DNA of 43,316 nucleotides, taken from NCBI RefSeq assembly GCF_009923995.1, contig NZ_RFSK01000051.1, forward strand, positions 1 through 43,316. Direction: 5' to 3'. Each line of letters begins with the position of its first letter. The stretch's first letter is position 1. The notes under the pieces are model-generated. The model was not told where the DNA came from, made no database searches, and saw only the letters and a program-made list of their open reading frames with translations. The stretch is from Janthinobacterium sp. GTDB taxonomy: Bacteria; Pseudomonadota; Gammaproteobacteria; Burkholderiales; Burkholderiaceae_D. A program made the position numbers and the translations under genes. Shown one piece after another: positions 1 through 8,424 of the stretch.

Positions 1-508
1 CTGCGCCACGCACCAGGACCTGAAGCTGCTGGCGGAACAGGGGCGTTTCCGCGAAGACCTGTTCTACCGCCTCAGCGAAATCGTCCTGCGCATCCCGCCG
101 CTGCGCGAGCGGGCCGGCGACGCCGCCCTGCTGGCCCAGCATTTCAAGAACAAGTTCTGCGCCAGCGAAGGACGGGGCGCCCTGCATTTCAGCGCCGGCG
201 CGCTGCAGCTGATCGAGGCGTACGGCTGGCCCGGCAATGTGCGCGAGGTGGAAAACTGCATCAAGCGGGCCGTCATCATGTGCGACGGCCCGCAGATCGC
301 GGCCGACGACCTGGGCTTGCCCGCCAGCGCCCAGGCGGTGCCCGCGGATGAACCGCTGAACCTGCGCCAGGCGCGCGACGCGGCCGAATACAAGGTCATG
401 GTGCGCGCCCTGGCGCGGGCCGACGGCAATATCGCCAGGGCCGCCGAACTGCTGGGCGTGAGCCGGCCCACCCTGTACGACCTGATGGGCCATCACGGCA
501 TCAAGTAG
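1..508 (+). CDS. prsR: PrsR-type sigma-54-dependent response regulator, C-terminal part (5' truncated)
   Basis: The reading frame is open from base 2 and gives the last ~168 residues of a bacterial enhancer-binding protein. Visible are the end of the AAA+ ATPase (GRFREDLFYRL, then IPPLRER) and the R-finger/sensor 2 region with GWPGNVREVEN, where the arginines contact nucleotide and neighbouring subunits. A Fis-type helix-turn-helix follows at the very end (GNIARAAELLGVSRPTLYDLM). Such proteins remodel sigma-54 RNA polymerase at -24/-12 promoters. The C-terminal sequence resembles PrsR, the regulator linked to PEP-CTERM/exosortase A systems, which fits the XrtA genes further along. The receiver domain lies outside the window, so PrsR rather than another NtrC-family member is inferred. 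Confidence 0.8.
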   Translation, partial: CATHQDLKLLAEQGRFREDLFYRLSEIVLRIPPLRERAGDAALLAQHFKNKFCASEGRGALHFSAGALQLIEAYGWPGNVREVENCIKRAVIMCDGPQIAADDLGLPASAQAVPADEPLNLRQARDAAEYKVMVRALARADGNIARAAELLGVSRPTLYDLMGHHGIK

Positions 509-529
509 GCGCGCGGGGGACGGCGCGCA

Positions 530-550
530 TTGATATGGATTAAATATCAA
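530..550. promoter_or_regulatory. Inverted repeat upstream of the hemerythrin gene
   Basis: TTGATAT and ATATCAA form a perfect 7-bp inverted repeat separated by 7 bases, in the gap between prsR and the hemerythrin gene. It could be an operator for the downstream gene or a weak hairpin behind prsR. There is no T-tract, so a strong terminator is unlikely. Confidence 0.35.
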
Positions 551-624
551 GATTGTGTATGGCGGCGCACATACGCTGGCGCCGCCGCGGCGCATCCTAG
601 CCTCATCCACACCGAGGAGGCGCC

Positions 625-1068
625 ATGAATGCGATCAGTTTATTGATGAAGGACCACAAGGCCGTCAAGGCCCTGTTTGCCCAGTACGAAGGCTTGAGCG
701 ACCGCTCCTTTGCGACCAAGAAAAAGCTGGCCGACCAGATCTGCCAGGAACTCACCGTGCACACGCAGCTGGAGGAAGAAATCTTCTATCCGGCCGTGCG
801 CCGTCCCATCCACGATGGCGACCTGATGGACGAAGCCGTCGTCGAGCACGCCAGCGCCAAGGAACTCATCGCCCAGATCGCAGCGATGGACCCGGCCGAC
901 GACCTGTATGACGCCAAGGTCAAGGTGCTGTCCGAGCAGATCGAGCACCACGTCAAGGAAGAGGAAAACGATATGTTTCCCAAGGTGCGCCACACGGCCG
1001 TCGACCTCGACGCGCTGGGCCAGGAGATGGCGGCGCGCAAGGAGCAGCTGATGGGCGCACCTGCCTGA
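625..1068 (+). CDS. Hemerythrin HHE domain protein
   Basis: A 147-residue cytoplasmic protein with a four-helix hemerythrin fold that holds a non-haem di-iron centre. Likely ligands are His11, His46, Glu50, His75, His108 or His109 and Glu112 or Glu113, with the expected HxxxE spacing in HTQLEEE and a late HHVKEEE motif. Single-domain members of this family are usually tied to oxygen, nitric oxide or iron sensing and storage; which applies here cannot be read from the sequence. A strong Shine-Dalgarno (GAGGAGG) sits just before the ATG. The next gene follows after 39 bp on the same strand, so the two may be co-transcribed. Confidence 0.88.
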   Translation: MNAISLLMKDHKAVKALFAQYEGLSDRSFATKKKLADQICQELTVHTQLEEEIFYPAVRRPIHDGDLMDEAVVEHASAKELIAQIAAMDPADDLYDAKVKVLSEQIEHHVKEEENDMFPKVRHTAVDLDALGQEMAARKEQLMGAPA

Positions 1069-1107
1069 GCACTGCATAAAACCAATTACCAACCAAGGGA
1101 GTATTCC

Positions 1108-2037
1108 ATGCAAGCTACACAATTGTCCGTTTCGGACCTGAACAATCCGGGCGTTTCCTGGGGCGCCGTGCTGGCGGGCGCCGCCGCGGCGGCCGCCCTG
1201 TCCTTCATCCTGCTGATCCTCGGCGTGGGCCTGGGCCTGTCGTCCGTGTCGCCATGGTCGTTCAACGCGACGGCCATCGGCGTGTCCACCATCGCCTGGC
1301 TGGCCTTCATGCAGCTGGCCGCGTCCGGCATCGGCGGCTACATGGCGGGCCGCCTGCGCGTGAAATGGAGCGCCATCCATACGGATGAAGTGCATTTCCG
1401 CGATACGGCGCACGGTTTGCTGGCCTGGGCCGTCGCGACCCTGGTCACCGTGGCCCTGCTGGCGGGCGGCACGCGCGCCGTGCTGAGCGGCGCCATCGAT
1501 GCGGGCAGCGGCGTGGCGGCGGCGGTCAGCCCGGTGGCGGCGGCCGGTGCCGGTGCGGCCGGCGCCAAGGCGGGCGAGGGCAGCAGTGCCAATCCGCTCG
1601 ACTATTTCTCCGACATGCTGCTGCGCGCCGCCCCGGCGCCTGCCGCTGCCGGCACGCCAGCCGTCACGGACTCCGGCGTGACGGTCGCCGACCAGCGCGT
1701 CGAGATCGGCAAGATCTTTGCCACGGGCCTGTCCACCGGCAGCCTGAGCGCCGATGACCGCGCCTACCTGGGCCAGCTCGTGGCCAAGCGCACGGGCCTG
1801 ACCCAGGCGGAAGCGGAAGCGCGCGTCGACGCCGTGTATGGCCGCGCCGCCAAGGCCGCCGCCGATGCCAAGGCTGCCGCCCAGCAAGCTGCTGAAACGG
1901 CGCGCAAGGCGGGCGCCCATACGGCCCTGTGGATGTTCGTGGCCCTGCTGCTGGGCGCCTTCGTGGCCAGCCTGGCGGCAACGTTTGGCGGCCGCCAGCG
2001 CGACCATGAGCGCGTGCTGCGCCACGTCACCATTTAA
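1108..2037 (+). CDS. Alanine-rich membrane protein of unknown function
   Basis: A 309-residue protein with three hydrophobic segments in the N-terminal half (about residues 14-40, 50-72 and 92-115) and a fourth near the C-terminus (about 270-292). The stretch between is Ala/Gly-rich and then charged (residues ~190-265), probably soluble and partly helical (AKAAADAKAAAQQAAETARK). Such proteins occur in several proteobacteria without a known role. It follows the hemerythrin gene by 39 bp and is followed after 29 bp by a 24-codon membrane peptide with a good ribosome binding site, which suggests a three-gene unit ending at the terminator at 2154-2196. AAGGGAG lies ahead of the ATG. Confidence 0.75.
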   Translation: MQATQLSVSDLNNPGVSWGAVLAGAAAAAALSFILLILGVGLGLSSVSPWSFNATAIGVSTIAWLAFMQLAASGIGGYMAGRLRVKWSAIHTDEVHFRDTAHGLLAWAVATLVTVALLAGGTRAVLSGAIDAGSGVAAAVSPVAAAGAGAAGAKAGEGSSANPLDYFSDMLLRAAPAPAAAGTPAVTDSGVTVADQRVEIGKIFATGLSTGSLSADDRAYLGQLVAKRTGLTQAEAEARVDAVYGRAAKAAADAKAAAQQAAETARKAGAHTALWMFVALLLGAFVASLAATFGGRQRDHERVLRHVTI

Positions 2038-2066
2038 TCATCCCCCCATCATTCAAGGAGTCTGCC

Positions 2067-2141
2067 ATGCGTTCCATCCTCTTGCTGCTGCTGGGCATCC
2101 CGTTGCCCATCGTGATCCTGATCGCCCTGTTCGTGCGTTAA
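2067..2141 (+). CDS. 24-residue single-span membrane peptide
   Basis: ATG at 2067 and TAA at 2139-2141 give a 24-residue peptide, nearly all hydrophobic with a final arginine (one membrane span, two prolines in the middle, LLGIPLPIVIL). The Shine-Dalgarno AAGGAG at 2055-2060 is well placed, 6 bases before the ATG. The reading frame ends just before an intrinsic terminator, as expected for the last gene of an operon. Its function is unknown; it may associate with the membrane protein encoded just upstream. Very short hydrophobic reading frames can arise by chance, but the ribosome binding site and position support this one. Confidence 0.6.
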   Translation: MRSILLLLLGIPLPIVILIALFVR

Positions 2142-2153
2142 GCGGGCAAGCGT

Positions 2154-2196
2154 AAAAAAAAACCGGCGTCCGCTGCAAGGCGGGGCCGGTTTTTTT
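2154..2196 (+). terminator. Rho-independent terminator
   Basis: Stem AACCGGC (2161-2167) pairs with GCCGGTT (2185-2191), flanked by an A-run before and a run of seven T after. It closes the hemerythrin / membrane protein / small peptide unit. Because of the A-run it could also work in the other direction. Confidence 0.85.
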
Positions 2197-2249
2197 GTGT
2201 GTAAGCGGGCGCATGTGTAAGATAGCGCATCTTTTCTCTGAATCCCGCC

Positions 2250-2819
2250 ATGAACTTGACCGCCATCCGCCCCTTGCTGAAAAGCACTGTCATCGCCGCC
2301 GCTGCCTGCGCCGTGCTGGCTTCGTGCTCCACCCTGATCGGCCCGCGCGACGTGAACGTGTCGCTCGCCAAGATGCAGCAAGGCCTGGAGCGCCGCTTTC
2401 CCATCGACAAGCGCGTGCTGTCCGTGCTGGACGTCAAGCTGACGCATCCGCAACTGTCGCTGCAGCCCGAACGCGAGCGCGTCGCCCTCAGCATCGATGC
2501 CAGCGTCGCACCGCCCTTCATCCGCCAGAACTGGCGCGGCAACCTGGCCATGTCCGGCCGCCTCGTGCTCGATCCCCAGCGCAACGCCGTCTACCTGAGC
2601 GAAGCGAGCGTGGACAAGGTCAGCATCGACGGCATGGATGAGTCGCAGCAGCGCCAGTTCGCCAAGGTGGCCAGCCTCGTGGCCGACCAGCTCATGCATG
2701 AAACACCCATCTACACCTTCAAGCCGGAAGAACTGCGCTACGCGGGCGTGCAATTCGTGCCGACGCAGATCCGCACCACGGGCAGCGGCTTGACGGTGAC
2801 GTTCGAGCCGGTGAAATAG
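2250..2819 (+). CDS. DUF1439 (YceB-like) lipoprotein
   Basis: A 189-residue predicted lipoprotein. The N-terminus has a hydrophobic signal with the lipobox LASC ending at Cys26, so the mature protein should be lipid-anchored, most likely on the periplasmic face. The body matches the DUF1439 / YceB pattern: an amphipathic start, then beta-rich stretches with SLQPERERVALSIDASV and a GNLAMSGRLVLD segment, similar to lipid-binding tubular folds. The family's role is not established. Its own transcript probably starts downstream of the terminator at 2154-2196. The next gene on this strand is over 650 bp away. Confidence 0.8.
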   Translation: MNLTAIRPLLKSTVIAAAACAVLASCSTLIGPRDVNVSLAKMQQGLERRFPIDKRVLSVLDVKLTHPQLSLQPERERVALSIDASVAPPFIRQNWRGNLAMSGRLVLDPQRNAVYLSEASVDKVSIDGMDESQQRQFAKVASLVADQLMHETPIYTFKPEELRYAGVQFVPTQIRTTGSGLTVTFEPVK

Positions 2820-3159
2820 GCTGCGCCAGTCAGGGTGCGGGCGCAGCGACCAGCCTGGTCTTGCTGTTGCACGGCGTCGTCTGTTCATGGAGCATGTCGG
2901 CCAGCTAGCCGCACGGAGCGTCCGCGCCGATATCTTCCGAGATGATGAAATCAGAAAGACAGGATTCAACTCGACTACAATTATTTCAAGCATGCCGCCA
3001 GCGATGCCCCTGCAACGCCCGGCTCGCTGGTGGATACGGCGTAACAGCAGGGGACGAATTTCGCGACGGACTTGTTCAAGATGCCAGGCCTAGTTTCGAC
3101 AGCGTGATGGTATCCAAGATAGGCTCCTGTTCGAAACTCGTAGAAACCGATATGGCAGC
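2820..3159. other. Gene-poor stretch with possible coding relics
   Basis: No intact gene seen. Short open stretches in different frames look like fragments of coding sequence broken by stops and frameshifts. One near 2853-2910 reads TSLVLLLHGVVCSW, like the first strand and oxyanion turn of an alpha/beta hydrolase. Base composition becomes less GC-rich toward the right. A decayed gene is possible but not proven. Confidence 0.3.
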
Positions 3160-3375
3160 ATGACCGTAAACACGACACAGCTGTTAGCGTTTCACCTGCT
3201 CAACCTGATGCTTGCAGCCATATGCTTTAAGTCACGAGATCGCGCAGGCCATGCTGCCTGTAAACTGGTGCCTTACATCGCGTCAAACTGGCTACGACTA
3301 TTGTTGTTTGCTGCGCTGATGCATCACCCGGTGTGCAATGCTGTGCAAAAAAATAATCGGTCAGCAGGCTATTGA
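3160..3375 (+). CDS. Possible small membrane protein, weakly supported
   Basis: A 71-residue frame from ATG 3160 with a hydrophobic first segment (residues ~8-22), a short polar charged loop (KSRDRAGHAACK) and a second hydrophobic segment (~35-53). The layout is loosely like small phage holins, but no specific motif confirms this and no other phage gene is nearby. Base composition is much more AT-rich than the flanking genes, as in the next gene. It could be a real small protein, a relic, or chance. Confidence 0.25.
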   Translation: MTVNTTQLLAFHLLNLMLAAICFKSRDRAGHAACKLVPYIASNWLRLLLFAALMHHPVCNAVQKNNRSAGY

Positions 3376-3491
3376 TGATATTGTATTGATAAATACTGAT
3401 GGATTGCGGTTTTATTAAATTGATATTTATCGCTTCTGCTTTTCATCGAAAAATATTTTGTTTGATATGATAAATCAGCAAGGGAGTGAAA

Positions 3492-4460
3492 ATGAGATTG
3501 AAGTGGGTTGTTGCGTTATCGGCATCTCTGCCTTTTTTGTGTGGCACTGCATTTGCAGGTGGGCCGAACTTGAATATAAAATATTATGGCTATGATTGGC
3601 TGGATTTCTATCAGAATGATCAGCCATCTTATAGCGCGGTGGATGCCTTAAATATCATTTCCACCACTGGATTCAGTACTACAAACTTGAATGTGGTACA
3701 TACGGTGAAGAATCTCAATTCCTCCGCATGTTCAGGCGGTAAATGTGCCGTTTCTATCAGTGCTGGATCAGGTGTGCCTGGCGAGTCTCCCGTACTTGAT
3801 ATCTGTCCTGGTGCAGTTAATAGTATTCAATGTCAGTCGATGGGGTCATGGTCCAATATCTGGAGCATCGCATTCAATATAGGCACTTCATCAAATTTGC
3901 CTTCGGCAATATATTTTATTGATGAGCCATTTGGAAATCCTGCATTGCAATCGAGCCAAACTTATGTGCAGTACCAATACGCAAGTTATGTATGTACGCT
4001 TCGACAAGCAATGAAGGCGTACGGGCTTAGCATACCGATTTATACTGTATTGTCTTATGGGCAATCAAAGGAGGTTGCTTATATAAAAGAAATTCAAAAC
4101 GGTGCGCCGATTTCAGCCTGTCCTGCGACTGACAAGAGCAGCCCTGATTGGGTAGGTATCGATAATTATAACTGGTCTGTGGCGGATATGTGGGCATCGT
4201 ATAACCGCGTCGCTCCGATAGGTAATATCAGTGGTCAAAAATGGGTATTGGTGCCACCATCTACTCCGTATGGAATGACAGATCAACAATTGCATGATCA
4301 GATTCAATTATATTGGGATTTTATTAATATCCATAAGAATTCGCCAGTGATTTATATTATGAACTGGAGATTTGATGTTGCGGTTACGCTTAATCGCAAT
4401 AATTATCCTAAATCGGCTGGTTTGTTGTCATTCATGGCCAATACGATCGTCTCGGAATAA
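3492..4460 (+). CDS. Secreted TIM-barrel-like protein, possible glycosidase
   Basis: A 322-residue protein with a classical signal peptide (MRLKWVV, hydrophobic core, cleavage likely after TAFA). The mature part shows regularly spaced strand-like stretches as in a TIM barrel: NIKYYGYDWL, SIAFNIG, AIYFIDEPF, PIYTVLSY, DWVGIDNYNW, KWVLVPPS, VIYIMNWRF. The acidic pair in IDEP at a strand end is where barrel glycosidases carry catalytic residues. Family and substrate are not recognised. ATG 3492 is preferred over GTG 3486 because AGGGAG (3481-3486) then has correct spacing. Codon use and base composition are strikingly AT-rich against the window average, which suggests recent acquisition. It stands alone, with AT-rich DNA on both sides. 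Confidence 0.7.
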   Translation: MRLKWVVALSASLPFLCGTAFAGGPNLNIKYYGYDWLDFYQNDQPSYSAVDALNIISTTGFSTTNLNVVHTVKNLNSSACSGGKCAVSISAGSGVPGESPVLDICPGAVNSIQCQSMGSWSNIWSIAFNIGTSSNLPSAIYFIDEPFGNPALQSSQTYVQYQYASYVCTLRQAMKAYGLSIPIYTVLSYGQSKEVAYIKEIQNGAPISACPATDKSSPDWVGIDNYNWSVADMWASYNRVAPIGNISGQKWVLVPPSTPYGMTDQQLHDQIQLYWDFINIHKNSPVIYIMNWRFDVAVTLNRNNYPKSAGLLSFMANTIVSE

Positions 4461-4884
4461 ATATTATTCAAGTGATTTTATTTTTTCAAAAAGACGACCA
4501 TTGCGGCAGTAAGAAAGAAATAATGCAGTGACGTGGGCAGGCGCTGATCACGCTCCGGGGGGAGGGGACGCTTGCTTGTAGCACGACTCACCTCCGACTT
4601 CTTTCCTGCCGTTTTTTGAGTGCCAATACGGGGCAAGGCGCTGGCGCGGTACTAATTCGAATTCTGCTGCAGAACAGGGTCGGGACAGGCCGATAATTTC
4701 GCTGACAGGCCCGTTGAAGCGTTTGCCAGCCTGACGTCGGCCGGCAAATGTTTCAATGCTGCGAAATTGCGTACGCATTCTTCACTGCAAAGGCGCGAAA
4801 CGTCGTGTCAAATCTCATTGTTTTGCGCGCTGGTAGACCATTTGGCGCATGGACGTGGCTGAATCAGCGTAGCGATCGGAATTT
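4461..4884. other. Intergenic stretch without a recognised gene
   Basis: The first 60 bases continue the AT-rich island, then composition returns toward average. The minus strand is open at 4548-4778 (76 codons), but the product has no recognisable motif and no good ribosome binding site. I see no tRNA, insertion-sequence ends or clear terminator. Confidence 0.4.
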
Positions 4885-5223
4885 TTAATTCTTCTCCCTG
4901 GCATGATTCAAGGTGTACCTGGGCAGTTCCAGCGTCACGTCCTGCGTACTCAGGCGCGCCTGGCACGCCAGGCGTGACCGGGGCTGCAAGCCCCAGGCCT
5001 GGTCGAGCATGTCTTCCTCATAATCGCCCAGGCCGCTGAGCGAGCCGAAACCCTGCACCACGATCACGTGGCAGGTGGAGCAGGCGCCCACCTGGCCGCA
5101 GGCGTGTTCCATTTCAATCTGATGCTGCAGCAATGCGTCGCACAGGCTGGTGGCCTCGGGCGCGTCGAATACGGCGCCGTCGGGCGCCAGGTCGGGGTGG
5201 GGCAGTACGGTGATGGTGGGCAT
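4885..5223 (-). CDS. fdx: ISC-type [2Fe-2S] ferredoxin
   Basis: A 112-residue adrenodoxin-like ferredoxin. Cys42, Cys48, Cys51 and Cys87 form the C-x5-C-x2-C...C cluster ligand pattern in EHACGQVGACSTC and RLACQA. Length and the acidic stretch GLGDYEEDMLD match the ferredoxin of the ISC iron-sulfur assembly pathway, which passes electrons to the scaffold machinery or to P450-like partners. No isc genes are adjacent, so it is a lone copy; in many betaproteobacteria this gene sits apart from iscSUA. A good ribosome binding site (GGAGAGG on the minus strand) precedes the ATG at 5223. Confidence 0.88.
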   Translation of the reverse strand: MPTITVLPHPDLAPDGAVFDAPEATSLCDALLQHQIEMEHACGQVGACSTCHVIVVQGFGSLSGLGDYEEDMLDQAWGLQPRSRLACQARLSTQDVTLELPRYTLNHAREKN

Positions 5224-5302
5224 GTGATCCTCTCCTTGAAGAGCATCACCTTGGACCTTCCCGTGGGGACAAGGTCAAGCTCCGGCTGGCGCCGGCCGTG
5301 TT

Positions 5303-5692
5303 TCACGCGCCGGCAGGGGGAATGCAGCTATCGATGTGTTCGAGCAGGCGCAGCAGCATGCGCTTGTGCGCCAGGTTGTTCATCCTGCTGCTCAGGATCA
5401 CGTCGCCCGGCAGCGCCGCCAGGGCGCGCGTGGCGGCCGCATACGCCGCATGCAGCTGCGCCGGCTCCAGCCCCGGCAGGGCCGCGGCGATGCCTTCGCG
5501 CGTGAAATCGTAGGCGTCGAAGCCGCAGCAGTCGGCCACGCACTCGGTTTCCAGGCGCTCCAGCAGGGGCCACAGGCCGGCCATGTGGGCGTCGATGTCG
5601 ACGGCTTGCGCATAGCGCCCGGCGATGTCGATGTTTTCGATCCAGGCATCCTCGCCTATCCGGATATCGTATTTGTGGTCGCGTTCCGTCAT
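5303..5692 (-). CDS. Small conserved protein, DUF6331-like
   Basis: A 129-residue soluble protein. The ECVADCCGFDAYDFT segment near residue 50 with two adjacent cysteines is its most distinctive feature and recalls the uncharacterised DUF6331 family; I am moderately sure of that link. The rest is predicted helical (LHAAYAAATRALAAL; NNLAHKRMLLRLLEHID). There is no signal peptide or membrane segment. AAGGA lies just upstream of the ATG at 5692. The ferredoxin gene follows on the same strand after 79 bp. Function unknown. Confidence 0.65.
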   Translation of the reverse strand: MTERDHKYDIRIGEDAWIENIDIAGRYAQAVDIDAHMAGLWPLLERLETECVADCCGFDAYDFTREGIAAALPGLEPAQLHAAYAAATRALAALPGDVILSSRMNNLAHKRMLLRLLEHIDSCIPPAGA

Positions 5693-5784
5693 GTGTCCTT
5701 ATCCGCAAGTGCAGTGCCTGTCCGGCACAGGCGCCATCGTACCGCAAGCGGGGCGGCGCCCGGCACACAATGTGGCGGGGCATG

Positions 5785-5811
5785 AAAAAACCGCCCGGAG
5801 GCGGTTTTTTT
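5785..5811 (-). terminator. Rho-independent terminator behind gcd
   Basis: Stem CCGCC/GGCGG flanked by six A and seven T residues. It lies 20 bp past the stop codon of the minus-strand glucose dehydrogenase gene and is symmetric enough to act on either strand. Confidence 0.85.
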
Positions 5812-5831
5812 ACGGGCGCTGCGGCTGCCGC

Positions 5832-8225
5832 CTATTTCTTGTCAGGCAAGGCGTAAGCGAGCACGTAGTCGCCGCGGTCCGGCGACTGGCGCGCGCCGCC
5901 GGCGCTGACGACGATGTACTGCTTGCCCGTCTTCGGCGATACATAGGTCATGGGGCCGGACTGGCTGCCCACGGGCAGGCGCTGCTTCCAGATTTCCTTG
6001 CCGGTGGCGCTGTCGAAGGCGCGCAGGTAGAAATCCTGCGTGCCGGCAAAGAACAGCAGGCCCGATTGCGTCGACATCGACGCGCCCAGGGTCGGCATGC
6101 CGATCGGGATCGGCATTTTCATGCGGATGCCCATCGGCCCCGTGTCCTGCACCGTGCCGACGGGCACTTGCCAGACGAGCTTGCGGGTTTTCAGGTCGAT
6201 GGCCGACATGGTGCCGAAGGGTGGTTTCTGGCAAGGAATGCCCGCTTTCGAGAGGAAACGTTCGCGCATGGCGCCAAATGGCGTGCCTTCCTGCGGCACG
6301 ACGCCCATCTCGATGCCGCTGGCGCCTTTCGGAATGGCGGCGCGGGGAATCATGTAGTTGGCCAGGCCCAGGCGCATGTCGTTGACGAACATGTAATTGG
6401 TGGTCGGGTCGACGGAGACGCTGCCCCAGTTCATGCCGCCCAGCGAGCCGGGGAATTGCAGCGAACGGTCCAGGCCCGGCGGCGTGTACACGCCTTCGTG
6501 GCGCATGCCCTTGAATTCGATGCGGCACAGCAGCTGGTCAAAGACCGTGCCGCCCCACATGTCGGACTCGTGCAGGGTGGCATTGCCGATCGACGGCATG
6601 CCGACGGAAAACGGCTGCGTGGGCGAATAGCGCTCGCCGGGCACGTTGCCTTGCGGCACGGGACGCTCTTCCACGGGGGCGATGGGCTGGCCCGTGACCC
6701 GGTTGATGAGGAAGATCTCGCCCTGTTTCGTCACCTGCGCCAGCGCGGGCAGGGTGCCGCCCTTGCCGTCAGGAATATCGTACAGCAGCGGCTGGGCCGG
6801 CAGGTCGAAGTCCCACAGGTCGTGGTGGGTGGTCTGGAAGGTCCAGCGCACCTGGCCCGTTTTCGCGTTGACGGCGACGATGGACGAGCTGTACTTGTCG
6901 TCGAGCGCCGTGCGCGTGCCGCCGAAGAAGTCGGGCGTCGCATTGCCGGTCGGCAGGTAGATGGTTTCCAGCTGGGCGTCATACGACATGGCCGACCACA
7001 CGTTCGGCGTGCCGCGCGTGTAGGTTTCGCCCGGCGGCGGCAGTTTCGTGATGGCCGGATTGCCCGGGTCCCAGGCCCAGGCCAGTTCGCCCGTGCGCAC
7101 GTCGTACGCGCGCACGACGCCGGGCGGCTCGCCCGTGGAGAAATTGTCGGCCACGCGGCCGCCGACGACGACCAGGTCGCCCGCGATCAGCGGCGTCGAC
7201 GTTTGCTGGTAGTAGCCGGGCTTGACTTCGCCCATGCCCACCTTCAGGTCGACGATGCCGCGGTCGCCGAAATCGGCGCACGGCTGGCCCGTGGCCGCGT
7301 CGAGCGCGATCAGGCGCGCATCGATGGTGGGCAGGAAGATGCGCTTGCGGCAGGCGGCCGGCGCGGCGCCGGCGGACGCCGTGGCGGGCAGCGATTGCGC
7401 GGCGGGCGCTTCATGGTAGCCCAGGCCGCGGCAGCGCTGCCAGTTCGGCGCGGAACCTTGCGGGTCGTACTTCCACCGCTCGGCGCCCGTGTCCGCGTCC
7501 AGGGCCAGCACCTTGCCGTAGGCCGTGCAGACGTACAGGGTGTCGCCCACCTGCAGCGGGGTGTTCTGGTCTTCCGCGCCGGAGCCATTGCTTTGCGGCA
7601 CGTCGCCCGTGTGCGCCGTCCAGGCCAGGGTCAGCTGGCCGACGTTGCCCTTGTTGATCTGGTCCAGGGCGGCGAAGCGGTTGCCGGCGGTGGTATTGCC
7701 CCAGTGCAGCCAGTTTTTCTGTTCCTTGCCGGGCGCGACGGGCGTCACGCCCGCCACCACGTCCGCCTCGATGACGGACTTGGGCAGGAAGAAATTGACG
7801 CCCGTGACGGCCAGGCAGACGGCGATCAGGCCCGCCAGCGCGTGCGCACCCTTGCCAGCAGGCAAGCCGGCGGCGCGGCGCATGCCAGGATAGGCGAGCG
7901 CCACCAGCAGGGCCAGTACGCCGAAGACGAACAGGCGCGACACGAGGGGCCAGAAGTTCCAGCCCGCGTCGATGGGTGCCCAGATCAGGGCGACGATGAA
8001 GGCGGCGCCGAACAGCAGGGCGCCGGCCGGCTTGCTGCGCCAGACGAGCACGCCCGATGCCAGGGTGGCTATGCCCATCGGCAAGTAAAACCAGCTGCCG
8101 CCCAGGTAAGCGAGGCAGGCGCCGCCGATGGCGAGGAAGAAGCCGGATGCCATGAGCAGCAGGGCCGGCAGGTAGCGCAGCGGCGACGCGGCGGCTGCAG
8201 GTGGGGATGAACTGTTGGGGTTCAC
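5832..8225 (-). CDS. gcd: Membrane-bound PQQ-dependent glucose dehydrogenase
   Basis: A 797-residue quinoprotein, the usual length for the glucose/quinate/shikimate dehydrogenase family. It oxidises D-glucose to gluconolactone in the periplasm and passes electrons to ubiquinone. The first ~150 residues form five membrane spans. The rest is an eight-bladed PQQ propeller with repeated W-motifs (TGQVRWTFQ, TGELAWAWDPG, TGKEIWKQRL) and EDQNTP, typical of glucose dehydrogenase. The start is GTG at 8225 with AGGA six bases upstream; no ATG lies closer. The gene sits 199 bp behind a MarR gene on the same strand and ends at a terminator. No pqq biosynthesis genes are in the window, so the cofactor must come from elsewhere. 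Confidence 0.92.
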   Translation of the reverse strand: MNPNSSSPPAAAASPLRYLPALLLMASGFFLAIGGACLAYLGGSWFYLPMGIATLASGVLVWRSKPAGALLFGAAFIVALIWAPIDAGWNFWPLVSRLFVFGVLALLVALAYPGMRRAAGLPAGKGAHALAGLIAVCLAVTGVNFFLPKSVIEADVVAGVTPVAPGKEQKNWLHWGNTTAGNRFAALDQINKGNVGQLTLAWTAHTGDVPQSNGSGAEDQNTPLQVGDTLYVCTAYGKVLALDADTGAERWKYDPQGSAPNWQRCRGLGYHEAPAAQSLPATASAGAAPAACRKRIFLPTIDARLIALDAATGQPCADFGDRGIVDLKVGMGEVKPGYYQQTSTPLIAGDLVVVGGRVADNFSTGEPPGVVRAYDVRTGELAWAWDPGNPAITKLPPPGETYTRGTPNVWSAMSYDAQLETIYLPTGNATPDFFGGTRTALDDKYSSSIVAVNAKTGQVRWTFQTTHHDLWDFDLPAQPLLYDIPDGKGGTLPALAQVTKQGEIFLINRVTGQPIAPVEERPVPQGNVPGERYSPTQPFSVGMPSIGNATLHESDMWGGTVFDQLLCRIEFKGMRHEGVYTPPGLDRSLQFPGSLGGMNWGSVSVDPTTNYMFVNDMRLGLANYMIPRAAIPKGASGIEMGVVPQEGTPFGAMRERFLSKAGIPCQKPPFGTMSAIDLKTRKLVWQVPVGTVQDTGPMGIRMKMPIPIGMPTLGASMSTQSGLLFFAGTQDFYLRAFDSATGKEIWKQRLPVGSQSGPMTYVSPKTGKQYIVVSAGGARQSPDRGDYVLAYALPDKK

Positions 8226-8424
8226 GATGATTCCTTTTGTGTTGTTGAGCGGGCGGCCAGGTGCTGCCCGCTGGTGCTGGCCATGGTGCTAACTCAGCAA
8301 GAGTCGCCAGCCGCGCCGGGCGTGGCGCGGCCGGAGCAGGCCGGGTGCGGCGGGCGGCATGGCCATGTCGGCTGGACACAATCTAGCGCAATCGGACCGG
8401 CCCCGGCGCACGCCGGCCCGTCCG

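Noticed and set aside
530..550. FNR box before the hemerythrin gene
   Set aside because: The arms TTGAT and ATCAA are separated by 11 bases, not the 4 needed for an FNR/CRP site; kept only as a general inverted repeat.
3160..3375. Prophage remnant based on a holin-like small protein
   Set aside because: No other phage gene, integrase or attachment site nearby; the similarity is only in hydrophobic layout.
4548..4778. 76-codon minus-strand frame in the intergenic stretch
   Set aside because: No motif, no good ribosome binding site and atypical composition; not reported as a gene.
5625..8210. Plus-strand open frame of 861 codons
   Set aside because: It is antisense to gcd, a clear quinoprotein; the Arg/Gly/His/Gln-rich translation has no motif and reflects GC-rich codon bias.
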